A stretch of 64,000 nucleotides of DNA from Asterias amurensis (Eukaryota; Echinodermata; Asteroidea; Forcipulatida; Asteriidae). The stretch is from contig NC_092651.1 of assembly GCF_032118995.1 (NCBI RefSeq), forward strand, positions 12,673,285 to 12,737,284, written 5' to 3'. The translations under genes were made by a program, and so were the position numbers. Shown here in pieces: positions 1-12,600 of the stretch (within the stretch, counting starts at the first letter, position 1; every line of letters starts with the position of its first letter). The notes below the pieces were generated by a model. That model was given only the letters and a program-made list of their open reading frames with translations, was not told where the DNA came from and made no database searches.

Positions 1-79
1 CAACCAGAGAGTATTTGGTATATAGCAGAGGACCAAGCTGGTAATACTGCACGGTGTGAGTTCACCGTGTCTGAGGAAG
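1..79 (+). CDS. Gene 1 exon (partial): end of HYR domain
   Basis: Reads in frame from base 1 and ends with the HYR signature YIAEDQAGN..C.F.V, then EEG split by a phase-1 donor. It is base-for-base the same as the end of gene 2 exon 16. Confidence 0.85.
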
Positions 80-1620
80 GTAATGCTTACTAATAGGAAT
101 ATCAAGCAGTAGTTTATCCCGGGAAGTATGGCGAGGTTCGTGAAGAGATGAGAAAGTAGTTAACCTTTAATCTTATCAACATCTTTAGATGAGTGATTAA
201 AGCCACTGGACACTATTGGTTATTGCTCAAAATTATTATTACCATAAAACGAGAACTCGGCATTTGATTACTAAGGTCTTGAAATCAAGCATCTGAAAGC
301 ACACAACTTGTGCAACAAGGGCGTTTTTCTTCCATTATCCTGTGTAACTTCGACGACCAATTGAGCTCAAATTTAATTTTCATAGGTTTGTTATTTAATG
401 CATATGTTGAGATACACAAAGTGAGAAGACTGGTCTTTGACAGTTGCCAAAGGTGTCCAGAGTCGTTAAGATGTCAATGGCTATAGTTTTAATCACTATT
501 GGTAAGCCATGATGATACATTTTTCAAATTGTTTTAAGATTTGGAGCCTCCTGAATTCATCACCTGCCCGGAGGACATTGTGCTCCCCACTAATCTCCAT
601 GAAAACTTTACCACAACGACCTGGGACAGACCTGAGGCACGAGACAATTTTGGAACACCGACCATCGAGGCTTCCCCCTCGGCTGCCAAGGAGCGGTTTT
701 ATCTGGATGAAGTAACGGTGGTCACGTACACAGCACGTGATAGGTCCGGACTCCAAAGCACATGCACATTCAGCATTACGGTCACAGGTATATCGTACTA
801 AGACATAGCCTTTACAATACCACAAAGACCCTCTTGCAGATGACATCGAACAAAATAGTTATAAGAAGTTATAAGAAATTATAAGAAGTTCATCAGGCTG
901 GTAAATATCCACTTAGCAAATGAATTTTCTACAAAACACAGTCAATACTTAATACGTAAATTTCGTTTACGTTTTGATTAGTATCACTTGTCATACTCAG
1001 AACGAGGCACCACCAGTCGGTTGGTGGCGCTGTTTCCTACTACGGCCACTGGATGGTGATTTGGCCGATTGTGTCCTCCCCCGGGTCGGAACTTGGGGTT
1101 TGAGGGTGTCCCATGACAGTCGATACCCCCCCCCCCCATCTCTGTTGAGAGTTGATCGTCGTCTCATTAATTCAAGCTAGTTTTCCGATAATTTACATAG
1201 AACCATAGTCACAATACACCGTAAAATGTACGGATACAAAACCTTAATAATTTTAACGGTTTTACTAATCTATAACCGTCGGCTGTTTACAAATTTAATT
1301 ACATAATTAATTAACCCTTAAGTCTCTATTATAAACACGATATTAAATTTGGTTTATTTTTAGATGAAGAGCCACCACAGGTACTCAGTTGCCCGGGCTC
1401 TATGGCGATAAAGACCAAGGGCAGTTCTGAAATTGTCCATTGGGAAGAGCCAATCTTCCAGGATAACTCCGGGAAAGAAGTGACGGTCATCAATTCGGAC
1501 TTACCGTCCGGGTTTACTTTCTTTTGTGGCCTGATGGAAACTGTTTATTACATCGCAGAGGACCAAGCTGGTAATAAAGCGATTTGTGAGTTTACCGTGG
1601 ATGTAATGTGTATGAATTAG
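1..1620 (+). CDS. Gene 1 (3' part only): HYR-domain secreted protein, last three exons
   Basis: This is the 3' end of a gene whose 5' part lies outside the window. Exons are 1-79 (end of one HYR domain, donor GTAATG), 539-787 (complete HYR) and 1364-1620 (terminal HYR with TAG stop). The coding frame joins through phase-1 introns. Each exon is nearly identical to the corresponding last exons of genes 2 and 3 (14317-15843 and 32874-34474). HYR is an immunoglobulin-like extracellular module found with sushi and EGF domains in adhesion and matrix proteins. By analogy with its two complete neighbours the whole protein should be secreted. No membrane anchor follows the last HYR. Function unknown. 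Confidence 0.85.
197..469. repeat. TTAA-flanked palindromic element (family A), intron of gene 1
   Basis: Begins TTAAAGCCACTGGACACTAT and ends near GGTGTCCAGAGTCGTTAA. This is the terminal-inverted-repeat family seen throughout the window. A shortened copy sits at the same intron position in gene 2 (about 14617-14858), so the insertion predates that duplication. Confidence 0.7.
539..787 (+). CDS. Gene 1 exon: complete HYR domain
   Basis: Acceptor TTTTAAG, then 83 codons starting DLEPPEFITCP and ending FSITVTG, with donor GTATAT, phase 1 at both ends. Near-identical to gene 3 exon 19 along its whole length, and to gene 2 exon 17 except in the last 30 or so bases. Confidence 0.87.
1364..1620 (+). 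CDS. Gene 1 terminal exon: HYR domain and stop
   Basis: Acceptor TTTTTAG, then DEEPPQVLSCPGSMAIK, with the HYR core YYIAEDQAGN..C.F.V, ending VDVMCMN and TAG. The terminal exons of genes 2 and 3 have the same 257-base length and the same ending. Confidence 0.87.
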
Positions 1621-2568
1621 CAAGCACTGGAATAGTGGTCTGACTTGATTAAGTATACTAAGAAGACAGGGTACATGTCTGAATTGTGCGTATAATGGTC
1701 TGCCTTCGTATGGTAGGAATACAGGGTACAAGATTGCTTGTCATAAAAAGATAAATAATTGTAAGTAAATACAACTGTTTAAGATCAACCTGACAGCTCA
1801 CTTATTAACAGTTGATACAATATCAGTTAATCTTCCAGAGAACTATTGAGTGTCTGTCAAAGATTAAAGTCCGGTATTCACTGTGACCATTAAATAAGTA
1901 CATTAAACAGTTAAGTTTATCATGCATGCTGTGAGGTATTTTTATATGTTCTTTATTACCAACTCAATACACTTTTAGTTTAACATAACGTAATGATTAT
2001 GTTAACATTACGAGGCTAAACTTTACCTGTGTTTACACACGTAACATGGGCCTAATTTCATAAAGCTATTTAGCAGCAAATACTGCTTGGCAAATTTCTT
2101 TGCTAAGCAAGAAATTAGCTGGGTACCAGTCGCAGCAAAGATACGTTAAGGTATTGTGCTTACATGCCTTATGAAATTATGGGCATGACTAAAACATCCT
2201 CAAAGTTGATAATACGTATCCTGCATAAGACACTACACAATTGCTTCGTCCTTCGGATGGGACGTAAAGCCGTTGGTCCCATGTGTTGTGTAACGCATGT
2301 AAAATAACACAGTGCACTTATCGAAAACAGAAGGGGTTCGCCCCGTTGTTCCTGGCTGTGGCTGCTGTATGCGCCGTAGCACCTTGTAAACCCTTATGAG
2401 GTGCTACGTAATCGGTTCTCAGAATTCATTACTTCAATAAAAACATATCTTTCTGAAAGTTTGTATATATTTATATCAGCGCCTTGAGTACCTTATTTGG
2501 TAGATACGCTATATAAGACTTCGATATTATTATTATTATAAATGTGTTTTAACAAAGAAACAAATAAA
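1621..2568 (+). other. Gene 1 3' UTR and poly(A) region
   Basis: This sequence is conserved after the stop of all three array genes. AATAAA occurs at 2436-2441 and 2563-2568. The latter precedes a block ending GTGAAGTTTAGTTTTCTC that is shared with genes 2 and 3, so it is the better poly(A) signal candidate. Embedded are a palindromic CTTAGCA-type repeat (about 2047-2190) and a SINE-like body (about 2228-2430). Confidence 0.6.
2228..2435 (+). repeat. SINE-like dispersed repeat body
   Basis: Contains CGTCCTTCGGATGGGACGTA followed by AGCCGTTGGTCC. The same body lies on the minus strand at about 53868-54030 (behind a tRNA-like head) and about 48752-48835. The element here lacks the tRNA-like head. 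Confidence 0.5.
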
Positions 2569-2749
2569 GCTGATAGTTTTTTATTCAGATATATGTAGTG
2601 AAGTTTAGTTTTCTCCTTTTCTCCGGGACTCATTTGTTATTATCGTATCATGAGAGTCAATTTGAATCAATTTAGGATAAGAGATGGGGTAAGAGAAAGT
2701 TTTTATGCTAATAACTATTTTGAGTAATTACCAATAGTGTCCGTTGCCT

Positions 2750-3120
2750 TTAAAGCCATTGGACACCTTTGATACAGAAAAAAAAAGTTCACAGATTTAC
2801 ACAAATCTTACAGGGTTTACAGAAGGTATGGTGAAAGACTTCTCTTGAAATATTATTCAATGAAATGCTTTACTTTTTGAGAAAACATTAAAACAATATC
2901 AATTCTCGATATCGAGAATTACGGATTTACTTTAAACACATGTCATGACACGGCGAAACGTGCGGAAACAAGGGTGGGGTTTTCCCGTTATTTTCTCCCG
3001 ACTCCGATGACCGATTGAGCCTAAATTTTGAAAGGTTTGTTATTTTAAATATAAGTTGTGATACACGAAGTGTGGGCCTTGGACAATACTGTTTACCGAA
3101 AGTGTCCAATGGCTTTAAAG
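2750..3120. repeat. TTAA-flanked palindromic element (family B type)
   Basis: Starts TTAAAGCCATTGGACACCTT and ends near GTGTCCAATGGCTTTAA, with a self-complementary centre (TTCTCGATATCGAGAA) at about 2902-2917. It abuts a family A end (TGTCCGTTGCCTTTAA) at a shared TTTAAA. Confidence 0.65.
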
Positions 3121-3588
3121 CCCTTGACAGGGAACCGGAAAGCAACTAGGATTCCATGAAGGTGAAGGTTCATAACTTTGGTTTCGTTTTGGAATTCAAA
3201 ATATACAGATTGAGTAATAACCGATAGTGTCCAGTGCCTTTACAGCCCTTGACTGGAACTGGAAAGCAGTTAGGATTCCATGAAGGTGAAGGTTCATAAC
3301 TTTGGTTTCGTTTCGGAAATCGAAATGTTTGTTACACAGATGTTAAAACACATTATTATTGCTTTTTGAATGATCGCACAGACTGATCGTACATGACCTT
3401 GCACTATAAAGTTGCCAAACAGTGGTATACACGTCACAACAAACCACACTGTAGCGAGGTGAGTGAAAGTGAACCACAAGGAGTACTAGACAGACACTGA
3501 GCTGCTGCTATATACAAGGAGTTGTCAAAACTAAAATACAGTGTACTGTGTGGATACTTCGTGATCAGTGAGAGTTTGAAAAGTCACC
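3118..3588 (+). promoter_or_regulatory. Gene 2 upstream region and probable 5' UTR
   Basis: About 340 bases directly before the ATG align with the region before gene 3 (17540-17882), including the GAGCTGCTGCTA block and CAAGTCACCATGACG around the start. A block of about 75 bases containing GGATTCCATGAAGGTGAAGG is tandemly duplicated (about 3118-3186 and 3243-3320). A TATAAA at 3405-3410 is absent from gene 3, so the true core promoter is undetermined. Confidence 0.45.
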
Positions 3589-3667
3589 ATGACGTCATAT
3601 ATATTTATGGCGGCCGTGACTACGGTGTACCTTGTGATGAAGCCTATACCAGCCACCACATTTGACG
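3589..3667 (+). CDS. Gene 2 exon 1: signal peptide
   Basis: ATG in the context AGTCACCATGACG, also present at gene 3. The encoded MTSYIFMAAVTTVYLVM is hydrophobic and is followed by KPIPATTFD, typical of a signal peptide with a small-residue cleavage region. Donor GTAAAT at phase 1. Confidence 0.82.
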
Positions 3668-6600
3668 GTAAATACAATCATCATTATTAGATTAAGTCCC
3701 TTTGTTTGATACTGTAAACAACTGTTTTTATACTATCTTTACGCACCATGGGAGCGTTCGATTAGAGTTTCCCTGGGTCGACCCCGGTCTGCCCCCGGTA
3801 CGTTCGAATAGCTTTGACGTCATTCCAGGGGCTCATCCGGCTCAGCCCCAAGTGCCCTGCTTGTGGAGTGGGTCACTTTGGGGCTGGCCCCACGTGCATG
3901 ACGTCACCACGAGAGGGTGGGTGATCGTTTGATTAGCTCTTGTCAGGGGCTCACCCGAGTGAGCACCGCGGGTCAACCCAGGGAAGCTAATCGAACGCAC
4001 CCATTTGTTATATATTTCTGAATGTGTAGCTATATAGCATCGAGTCATACCCCAACCCATGGTGGAGCAGTATCAATATTTGCAACACGTATAATTGTAA
4101 TAGCTTCTTATAGATTCTGGTCAGAATTGACCCGGTTCCGGTTCCCACACGGGGTTTGACCCACATCTGGGTCAGTGATACGGAATCGTATGTCAAAATC
4201 TATACTATCTTTACTCACATTTACTTGTATTTCTGAATGTAGCTATATAGCATCGAGTCTTACCCCGACCCATGTTGGAGCAGTATCAATATTTGCAATA
4301 ACTATACTTGTATTAACCTTTTAAATATTCTGGTCAGAATTGACCCAGTACCGGCTCCCACACGGGGTCTGACCCACATCTGGGTCAGTGATACGGAATC
4401 ATGTGTCAACATTGCCATGAAATGGGTTAAACTTACGCAGAATTACAACTAAAAAACATTTTGTCAAATAGTTAATTCTAACCCGGGAGAACTGGAGGCA
4501 TCGTTATTAACCCTCGTTCATCGACAAGCTTTTAAGCATACCTGAAATTGTCTAGACTCCTATAGGCCTATCACAGATGCACCAACTTAGCATTACATAA
4601 TGCAAACAAGGAATTTGCGACCAAGGTATTTAAAATAGCACAACGGTTAACTCTTTAAAGGCAATGTACACTATTGTTAATTACTCAAAATAATTATTAG
4701 CATAAAACCTTACTTGGTAACGAGTAATGAGGAGTGGTTGGTAGTATAAAACATTGTGAGAAACTGCTCCCTCTGAAGTGACGTAGCTTTCGAGAAAGCG
4801 GTAATTTTCCACGAATTTGATTTTGAGACCTCAGAATTAAATTTTGAGGTCTCGAAATTGAGCATCTGAAAGCACACAACTTCGTTTGACAAGGGTGTGT
4901 CTTCTTCGCAACTTCGACGAACAATTGAGCTCAAATTTTCACAGGTTTGTTATTTTATGCAAATGTTGAGATACAGAAAGTGAGAAGACTGGTCTTTGAC
5001 AATTACCAATAGTGTCCGGTGTCTTTAAGATCCCTCTAGGGGGATTTGAAGGGAAAGTACCTTTTGGTTTTTGGATCCGTTTGATTGTTTCCACAGATTG
5101 ACGCTGAAAATCCAGAGCAATTAATGTCAAATCATGAATAATAATCATTTAAATACACAATCTGAGACACACTGTCAGTAACGCTTCTTTGTTTTCTGTT
5201 CCGAAAGTGTCCAATGGCTTTAAGGGGGCTCTGTCTTTTTCAAAAGACTCAATGTTTTTGGCTCCGCACTCGATTATAGGGTTGTCTTACATTAGAACCA
5301 TGCGGTAAAACAAAGACATAACACGCCTAACATTTTACTTTTAATCCGAAGTGAACTCCCAGCCCCCTGCTGATATTGTAAACCCCTGCCCTAGCCCACC
5401 TGAGCTTGAGAACGGTGCCTCCTTCCTCAACGGGACTCTGGGCAATATCTTCTATCGCTGTAACCCTGGTTACACAATGTATGCGCCCAATGGAAACACG
5501 ATACGATGCATGGACGGACAGTGGGTTGGATCTGTTCCAGTGTGCTCGGGTAAGAAAAACATTGCTTCTAGGTAGGAATTCAGTTTTCATTAGAAACATG
5601 CTATATAACCAATCTATAGGTAAACCAACTAACTAATATTAATGTTTTGTCTTGAATTAAAGGGAAGGTACACGTTTGGTAATTACTCAAAACAAATATT
5701 AACTTAAAACTGACTTGGTAACGAGCATTGGAGAGCTGTTGATAATATAAAACATTGTGAGAAACGAGGTAATTTCTCACTAAAATAATAAAAGACTTCT
5801 AGCTAGAAGCCTTTTATTCTTATATATCTGAAAGCACACAAATTCGTTCAACAAGGGTGTTTTTTCTTTCATCATTTTCTCGCAACTTCGATGACCAATT
5901 GAGCCCAAATTTTCACAGGTTTGTTATTTTATGGTTATGATGGGATACACCGAGTGAGAAGACTGGTCTTTGACAATTACCAAACGTGTACCCTCCCTTT
6001 AACTCATCAGATTCGTTTTTATTGCGAGATCGAAGTTAAAGCAATGATTTGGGGGCTTTTCAATGTAATAATAAAGAGGGGCTCCAGACTCAAATAAGTT
6101 TGTTGTGGTTCACTCTCTTTTTTTTAAGATGGGAGTCCTTTTGAAAACGGGAAAAAAAAATAAAAGTCGCTGTTAAAGCAATGATTTTGGGGCTTTTCAA
6201 TGTATTAATAAAGAGGGTGTCCAAACTCAAATAATTTTGTTGTGGTTCACTCACTTTTTTTTAAAAGACGGAGTCCTTTTGAAAACGGGAAAAAAAGGTT
6301 AAAATTCGCTGTGGGTTGAACCCAACCCACAGCGAATTTTAACCTTTTTCAAGTTCAGGTGTGATTGATCTTACTTTTTAATCGTTCAGATCTTGTAGTT
6401 TTCAACGAACAAAACATAAAAGTAATATGAGAAAGTTTTACAAAAATCAGTTGACATAATCTTATAAAACCAACGAGGTGGAAGGCTTTATAGAACGTTC
6501 ATTTACTTGGCGGTGGTGGAGTATTCCTGGATGTCTCGTCGAAACAGAGGTACCGTCTTCGAGGTCAACTGCTACGCCGGGTTTGAGCCAGAGGGACCCG

Positions 6601-9600
6601 CGTTCATTTACTGCGACGGAGCCCGCTGGAGGAACGAACCCCGGTGTTTCCGACAGAAATCGGCCGGTAGTTGCCCGGATCCTCCAATAATTCCCAATGC
6701 AAGAATGGCAATAACGCAAGGTGGACGAGGTATTTCATATACATGTGCCACTGGATTCACCCCAAAGCTTGGGTCCAATACTTTACAATGCAACTCCGAT
6801 GGCCAATGGTATGGCGATGCAGCTGTGTGTGCTCGTAAGTTGTATTTGTACCTTTTATATCAAATAACACAAATAAAAAAGTCCTTCATTATAGGTCAAC
6901 CTCATTTTAACCGAATCTTTTAGAAATCCAATTCCAATTCGTAACATTTATGTTGCTGTTTATTCTTTGTTTGAAACCAGGTGCTGGCTGCCGAGTTCCC
7001 AGTGTAAACGCCGTCACTAATGGTGTGATTGCCGTCAGACAGTCGATGGTGTTGAAGATGACGTGTCATCCTGGGTACGACTTGGTAGGTTCTTCTGTTC
7101 TGTTTTGCGATGGCCAGAGATGGAACGGAAGTCTGCCGACTTGCCGGCCACAGCAACAGGTTCCACAGCAACAAACACAGCAACGGGACGATGGCTATCC
7201 CTCCAGGGTTGAAGATGGTACTCGCTGCGGAAACATTCCAGTCGTTCCAAACGCTAGACCACAGTATGGAGTAGAGCGTGATGATAGTGGGTATTCATTC
7301 TACGCTGTGAGATACATCTGTAACCCTGGGTACACCTTACAACCCGCCAACTACGCCGTGTACTGCTCAGGAGGAAACGTCGTCGGGACCCCTCCTCATT
7401 GTTACGGTAATTATTATAAAACCAGAACAGTCTGTTTCGTTCAAAGCATTACAACACACTAAACAAAAATTATTGGAATTTATTACATTAGTGGGTCTAC
7501 AAAAAAATACAAGTAGCTATAATAAACACTCGTAATGATTGTGTACCGAGCCATAATTACACGAATTATGAAATCACGTATTAACAGATTATTGATGATT
7601 ATTTAGGAGACAACTAAAGTCAAATCTTTAATGAACTTTAGAAGGGAAATCACACGCACTTAACATTCTGGTTGGTATTAAAATATTTACATTTGTTGGT
7701 ATTTTTACTTTCAGCTCAGTGTGGATATGAAAATGGGGGTTGCCAACACGTGTGTACAAATACCGACCAGGGTGTTGTTTGCTCGTGCAGAGATGGCTAC
7801 AAGTTGGCAAATAACGGGAAAAGATGCACAGGTAAAGTTTGGAAAAGTTAGATACATTTAAGAAAAGTTGCACCTTAAAGACACTGGACACTATTGGTAA
7901 TTGTCAAAGACTAGTCTTCTCCCTGTAGAAATTTGAACTCAATTGGTCACCGAAGTTGCGAGATAATAATGGATTGAAAAAAACCAACTTTGTAATAGAG
8001 GATGTTGTGTGCTTTCAGATGCTTGATTTCGAGACCTCAAAATCTAATTCTGAGGTCTCGAAATTAAATTAAAATAATTATTTTAGTGGAAAATTACTTC
8101 TTTCTCGAAAACTACGTTAGAGGGAGCCGTTTCTCACAATGTTTTATACTATCAACAGCTCTCCATTGCTTGTTAACAAGTAGTTTTTTATGCTGACAAT
8201 TATTTTGAGTAATTAACAATAGTGTCTACTGCCTTTAAGTCGTGTAGTACAATTACAACTACTGTTGAACTTCTCTTGTAGATATTGATGAATGTGCCAG
8301 CAATAGAGGGCGTGGTGCATGTGCGCATCGGTGTGTCAATCACGATGGGGGATTTCAATGTGAATGTAACCATGGACATGCAATAGCGACTGATGGAACT
8401 TCTTGCACAGGTAAGTTAGCAAATCATTAACTGCAACACATTAATGTTGTCTCATACTGTTACAATCTTGATTATATTCCTACAGTTTACAGTAAAATGT
8501 GCAATTCCGAATGTCAGTAGTATCAGATAAAAATATGCACAATTATTGGTATTGAAGATCAATCGTATCTTTAACATTTATTTTTTTTCAGCATTTGATA
8601 ACATAATCTTATTTCGGTTACTTGAAGGTCACTTTTTACAAAGAGAACAAACCACCAAAGCCTCTATCATTTATACGAATCCACGAACAAGAGAAGGTGA
8701 CATAATGTGATACTATTTTGTTTTTGTCATTCTTTCCATAAAGAAATTTCAAAATCTTGTAGCTGTGGGACATACGGACATTGCGTCGAAGCACGCGGTA
8801 CAATCGCAGCGTTCTGCCGGTGTAATGACGGTTACCAACAAAGCACCGATCGTCTCAGTTGTGAGAGAGGTAAATTTGTTATAACATTTCATGTAACTCT
8901 CATTGTGCACTTTAGAAAGTTAACTCATATAATGAAAGAGACATCACTGGTTGTTCAAATCGTACAGTCAATCTTTGTCCCCTCAATATAATGAACTGTT
9001 ATATGAATCTATAAATAAGATTGTCTAGTAGGTAATTACATTGCTCTAGTATTGCAAAGGTCATGGGTTCTAATCCAAACCGAGTAATATGCATAGTGAT
9101 TTTTTTACACAGCTCGGAAGAGTAGCCTATACATTGGCAACAAACATCAGTGTATTATGGGTAACACCAAAACAATAAGATGTTTGTGTGTTTTAGGAAA
9201 TACTATGCACGGTTTGAGTAATTGCTAAAGGGGAATTTTGCGTCTCGTTTATTGTGTGTATTGTTGTCTCGTACTTAGTTCCCCAAACTCAATGTAGCTG
9301 TGGCACTGGATCTATATCATGTTGGGAAGGAAATGGAGAGAGAATCTGTACCTGCAGGACAGGCTATCAGCAAAGTGGTAATGGATGTGTTGGTAAGTTT
9401 AGAAGGGGAGTTCTAATACAAACTCAAAGGCACTGGACACTAGTATTGGTAATTACTCAAAATAATTGTTAGCCTAAAAACCTTACTTGGGAGCAATGGA
9501 GAGCTGCTGATAGTAAAATACATTGTGAGAAACGGCTCCCTCTAAAGTAACACAGTTTTTAAGAAAAAGGTTATTTCTTGAGCACTCAAATAATTAAAGA

Positions 9601-12600
9601 CTTCAGTTAAAGCCTTTTATTAGGATTCGAAAGCACTCAAATTTGTGCAACGAGGGTGTTTTTTCTTCTATATTCTCTTGAAACTTCCTTGACCAAGCGA
9701 GCCCAAATTTTAACAGATTTTTTATTTTAAATGTTGGGGTACACAGAGTGAGAATACTGGTCTTTGACAAAATACAAAGGTGTCCAGTGCCTTCCACAAA
9801 TACTACACTAATTTATGTTTTGCTTGTTGGCTTTATCTCACTTTTTTCCACTATAAATGTTTTCTTGTTTATGGTCAATCTATTAATTTGTAGATATTAA
9901 CGAGTGTCAAGAAAACGGCGGTCTAGGGGACTGCAAGAAGGCTTGTGCGAACACCGCGGGTTCCTACAGGTGCTACTGCCCGGGAACATGGCAATACCTG
10001 TCCGAAGACTTAAGGACTTGTCGAGGTTAGCTGAAATAGTTTGTTTACAGAGACCCTCATCTCACTGCAACTGAGTCATGCTTCTTGTACAAAATATATG
10101 CACTTGGCAACCATTTACTAACTTACTTAGGTTGATGGGAATAAACAGGTTACACCATAATGACCCCATATCCAATTTCTTTCCAAAAGCATCAATTTGG
10201 TTCTTAACCATGTTGGTTGAGGTTAAGTTCTGGTTGTTCCATTCGGAAATAACTCTGATGGAGAATAAGTTATTTTCCTGCAGTTCAGCCATTCTTAAGT
10301 TCTGGTTTTGTAAAGCTGTTAAACAAGGGGACCAGACTGAAACTTGATCCAAGCCCAAGAAGCCTCGGCTTCGTGCCATTGGTATGGTGTAGAAAGTTCG
10401 AGCAGGCTGCTTTGCAACTTCTACAAACACCTTAAATTGGATGAAACTCAGTCACCATCCAACAGTCTACAAGTCCAGTTAGACTACATATAAATGTTGC
10501 TTTCTCCAGAAGACGATCAGAGCCTACTGATCGAAACGTCGAGTTGAAACCAACAGTTTCGTTTCAGATGCAGCCCAACTCATTTAGAGATATTCACATG
10601 GTGTTACCGCAAACCTTTCCATATCGTATTTCCACCATGCAAAGTTTCAAATCCTACTTGAAATGTATAAATGTTGATTCTCAACACCGGTGTGTAATGA
10701 TTTAGATGGTGTAGGAGCTGGGGTTGGGTTTGGTTTTTGCTATCTGAAATATTTGTTACTATGTAAGTGTCATTTTATTTAAATTGTCGTTTTATTTTGG
10801 AATATTTGATAACAGAACGTCCATGTTCCTGTGGTATTGGATCAACTGGCTGTTCTCAGCCCAACGGGAGGAAGATCTGTACATGCGCTGAAGGATATAA
10901 ACGCAGTCAAACAGAAGACAGTTGTGTAGGTGTGTACTTATATTATGACAATTGTTTTGTTTCAATATCAAATATATTAGGCGGTTGTGTCCCTTAGAAA
11001 TCCAAAAGACTTGTTGTTTAAAACAGAGGCAATACAAGAAATGGTCTCAACAGTTCTAAATTCAAATACAGAGAATTCAACAACATCATAAACGAATAAA
11101 TAAATCCAGACATGTTTCCATTAAGTGTAACATTCTCGCCTGACTTGAGAAATCCTGGTTTTGATTTGCTTCAAAAAAATCATCCTAAAACGACCATTTG
11201 CAACTGATATTGTTCAATGTCTTGATTTAGATTGTTGATTTCTGTTTGTTTGTTGATTTTGTTTTGTATTTGTCAGGCATTTCAAAACGAGCCTTTCTGC
11301 TTATGTAAAATGCTCCCATATTGGTTTGCTCTGTATTCATTACATCTATTAAAAAAAAAAAATCATCCGATTTTCATTAATTATTTCCTTGTTCTGTTCT
11401 TGTCTGTCTTTGACTTAAATAATTGTATATAATTTGTTCAGTGTTGTCCTCTTTGACCAACATGGAAATAAATGTTGATTGAATTTTATTGAATGGAATT
11501 GACTTTGCTTTCTATTGCCAGATCGTAATGAATGTGAGGAGGCAACACCTTGTGAGGGATCGTGCGTTAACACTGAAGGTTCCTATCGGTGTAGCTGTCC
11601 ACAGTCTGGGTACCGACTCGCACAGGATGTACACAGTTGTGAAGGTTGGTATTTAACTGAACAGTGTGTATTCCGTTAACCTGACTACATTATTGTAAAA
11701 ATGCATCATGATTGAAATGAATTGAGGTCTTTCAATGGGCACACCGTTTACGCAATTTAATGGTGAAGAACCATAACTAATGTTTTTATAGATGGTTGGT
11801 GTAAACAAAATCATCAAAATGTCACGTTATAAGCGGAAAATGATTAAAAAACCAAAAGCGGTAAAAGGCCAGCGTATGCGTGTTTCCAGCCGTTGCAACT
11901 TTAAAATCTTCGTGACACTGTCGCACAATGTTGTAAGTAGACTGGTGCTTTGTTTATAGCAACGTTTTTACCATGACGCAGCATAAGGATCCAGTCTGTA
12001 TATCCATGTATTATAAACAACTAGCATAAATATACGGATCAGGCAAATCCTATTTTTAACAATATCATGTTTATTGTTATGATACACATTTGCGTTGTTC
12101 TGCATATGTTTAACCTTTTATGTTTTTTGTGGTACACCATTAAGGCGTATATGTGCCATTGTCACGTAAATGTATATACAAATTAATGAGTATTCATTGT
12201 TGGTTAAAACTGGGGTAAGGGGAAAGGAGCCATCGTTGAAACGCCCCCATGAGGATTATTTGTGGACTCGATCTGGGCCCAATTTCAAAGAGCTGCTTAG
12301 CACAAAAATGTGCTTAGCATGAAATGTCTTTCTTGATAAAAACAGGATTACCAACCAAATTTCCTATTGTTGCGTATTGCTTGTTACATGTATTCAGCTG
12401 TTGATTGCTTATCCTGAAAATCACGTGGTAATTTGGTTGCTAATCCTGTTTTTATCAAGGCAAAACATTTCATGCTAAGCAAATTTGTGTGCTTAGCAGC
12501 TCTATGAAATTGGGCCTAGATATACATACAAACGTTATTATACAGGCATCACTTGTCTGGCTCTCTCTCCATGTTCTATTATACAACAGGTAGGCGAATG

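Noticed and set aside
3842-4196. Minus-strand open frames in intron 1 of gene 2
   Set aside because: They lie over the GGGTCA-type tandem repeat and have no domain or conserved counterpart in gene 3.
10501-10560. CGATCAG-CTGATCG hairpin followed by GAAACGTC, considered as a ribozyme-like core
   Set aside because: The hammerhead core order (CTGATGA...GAAA with two further stems) is not met, and a dispersed repeat explains it.
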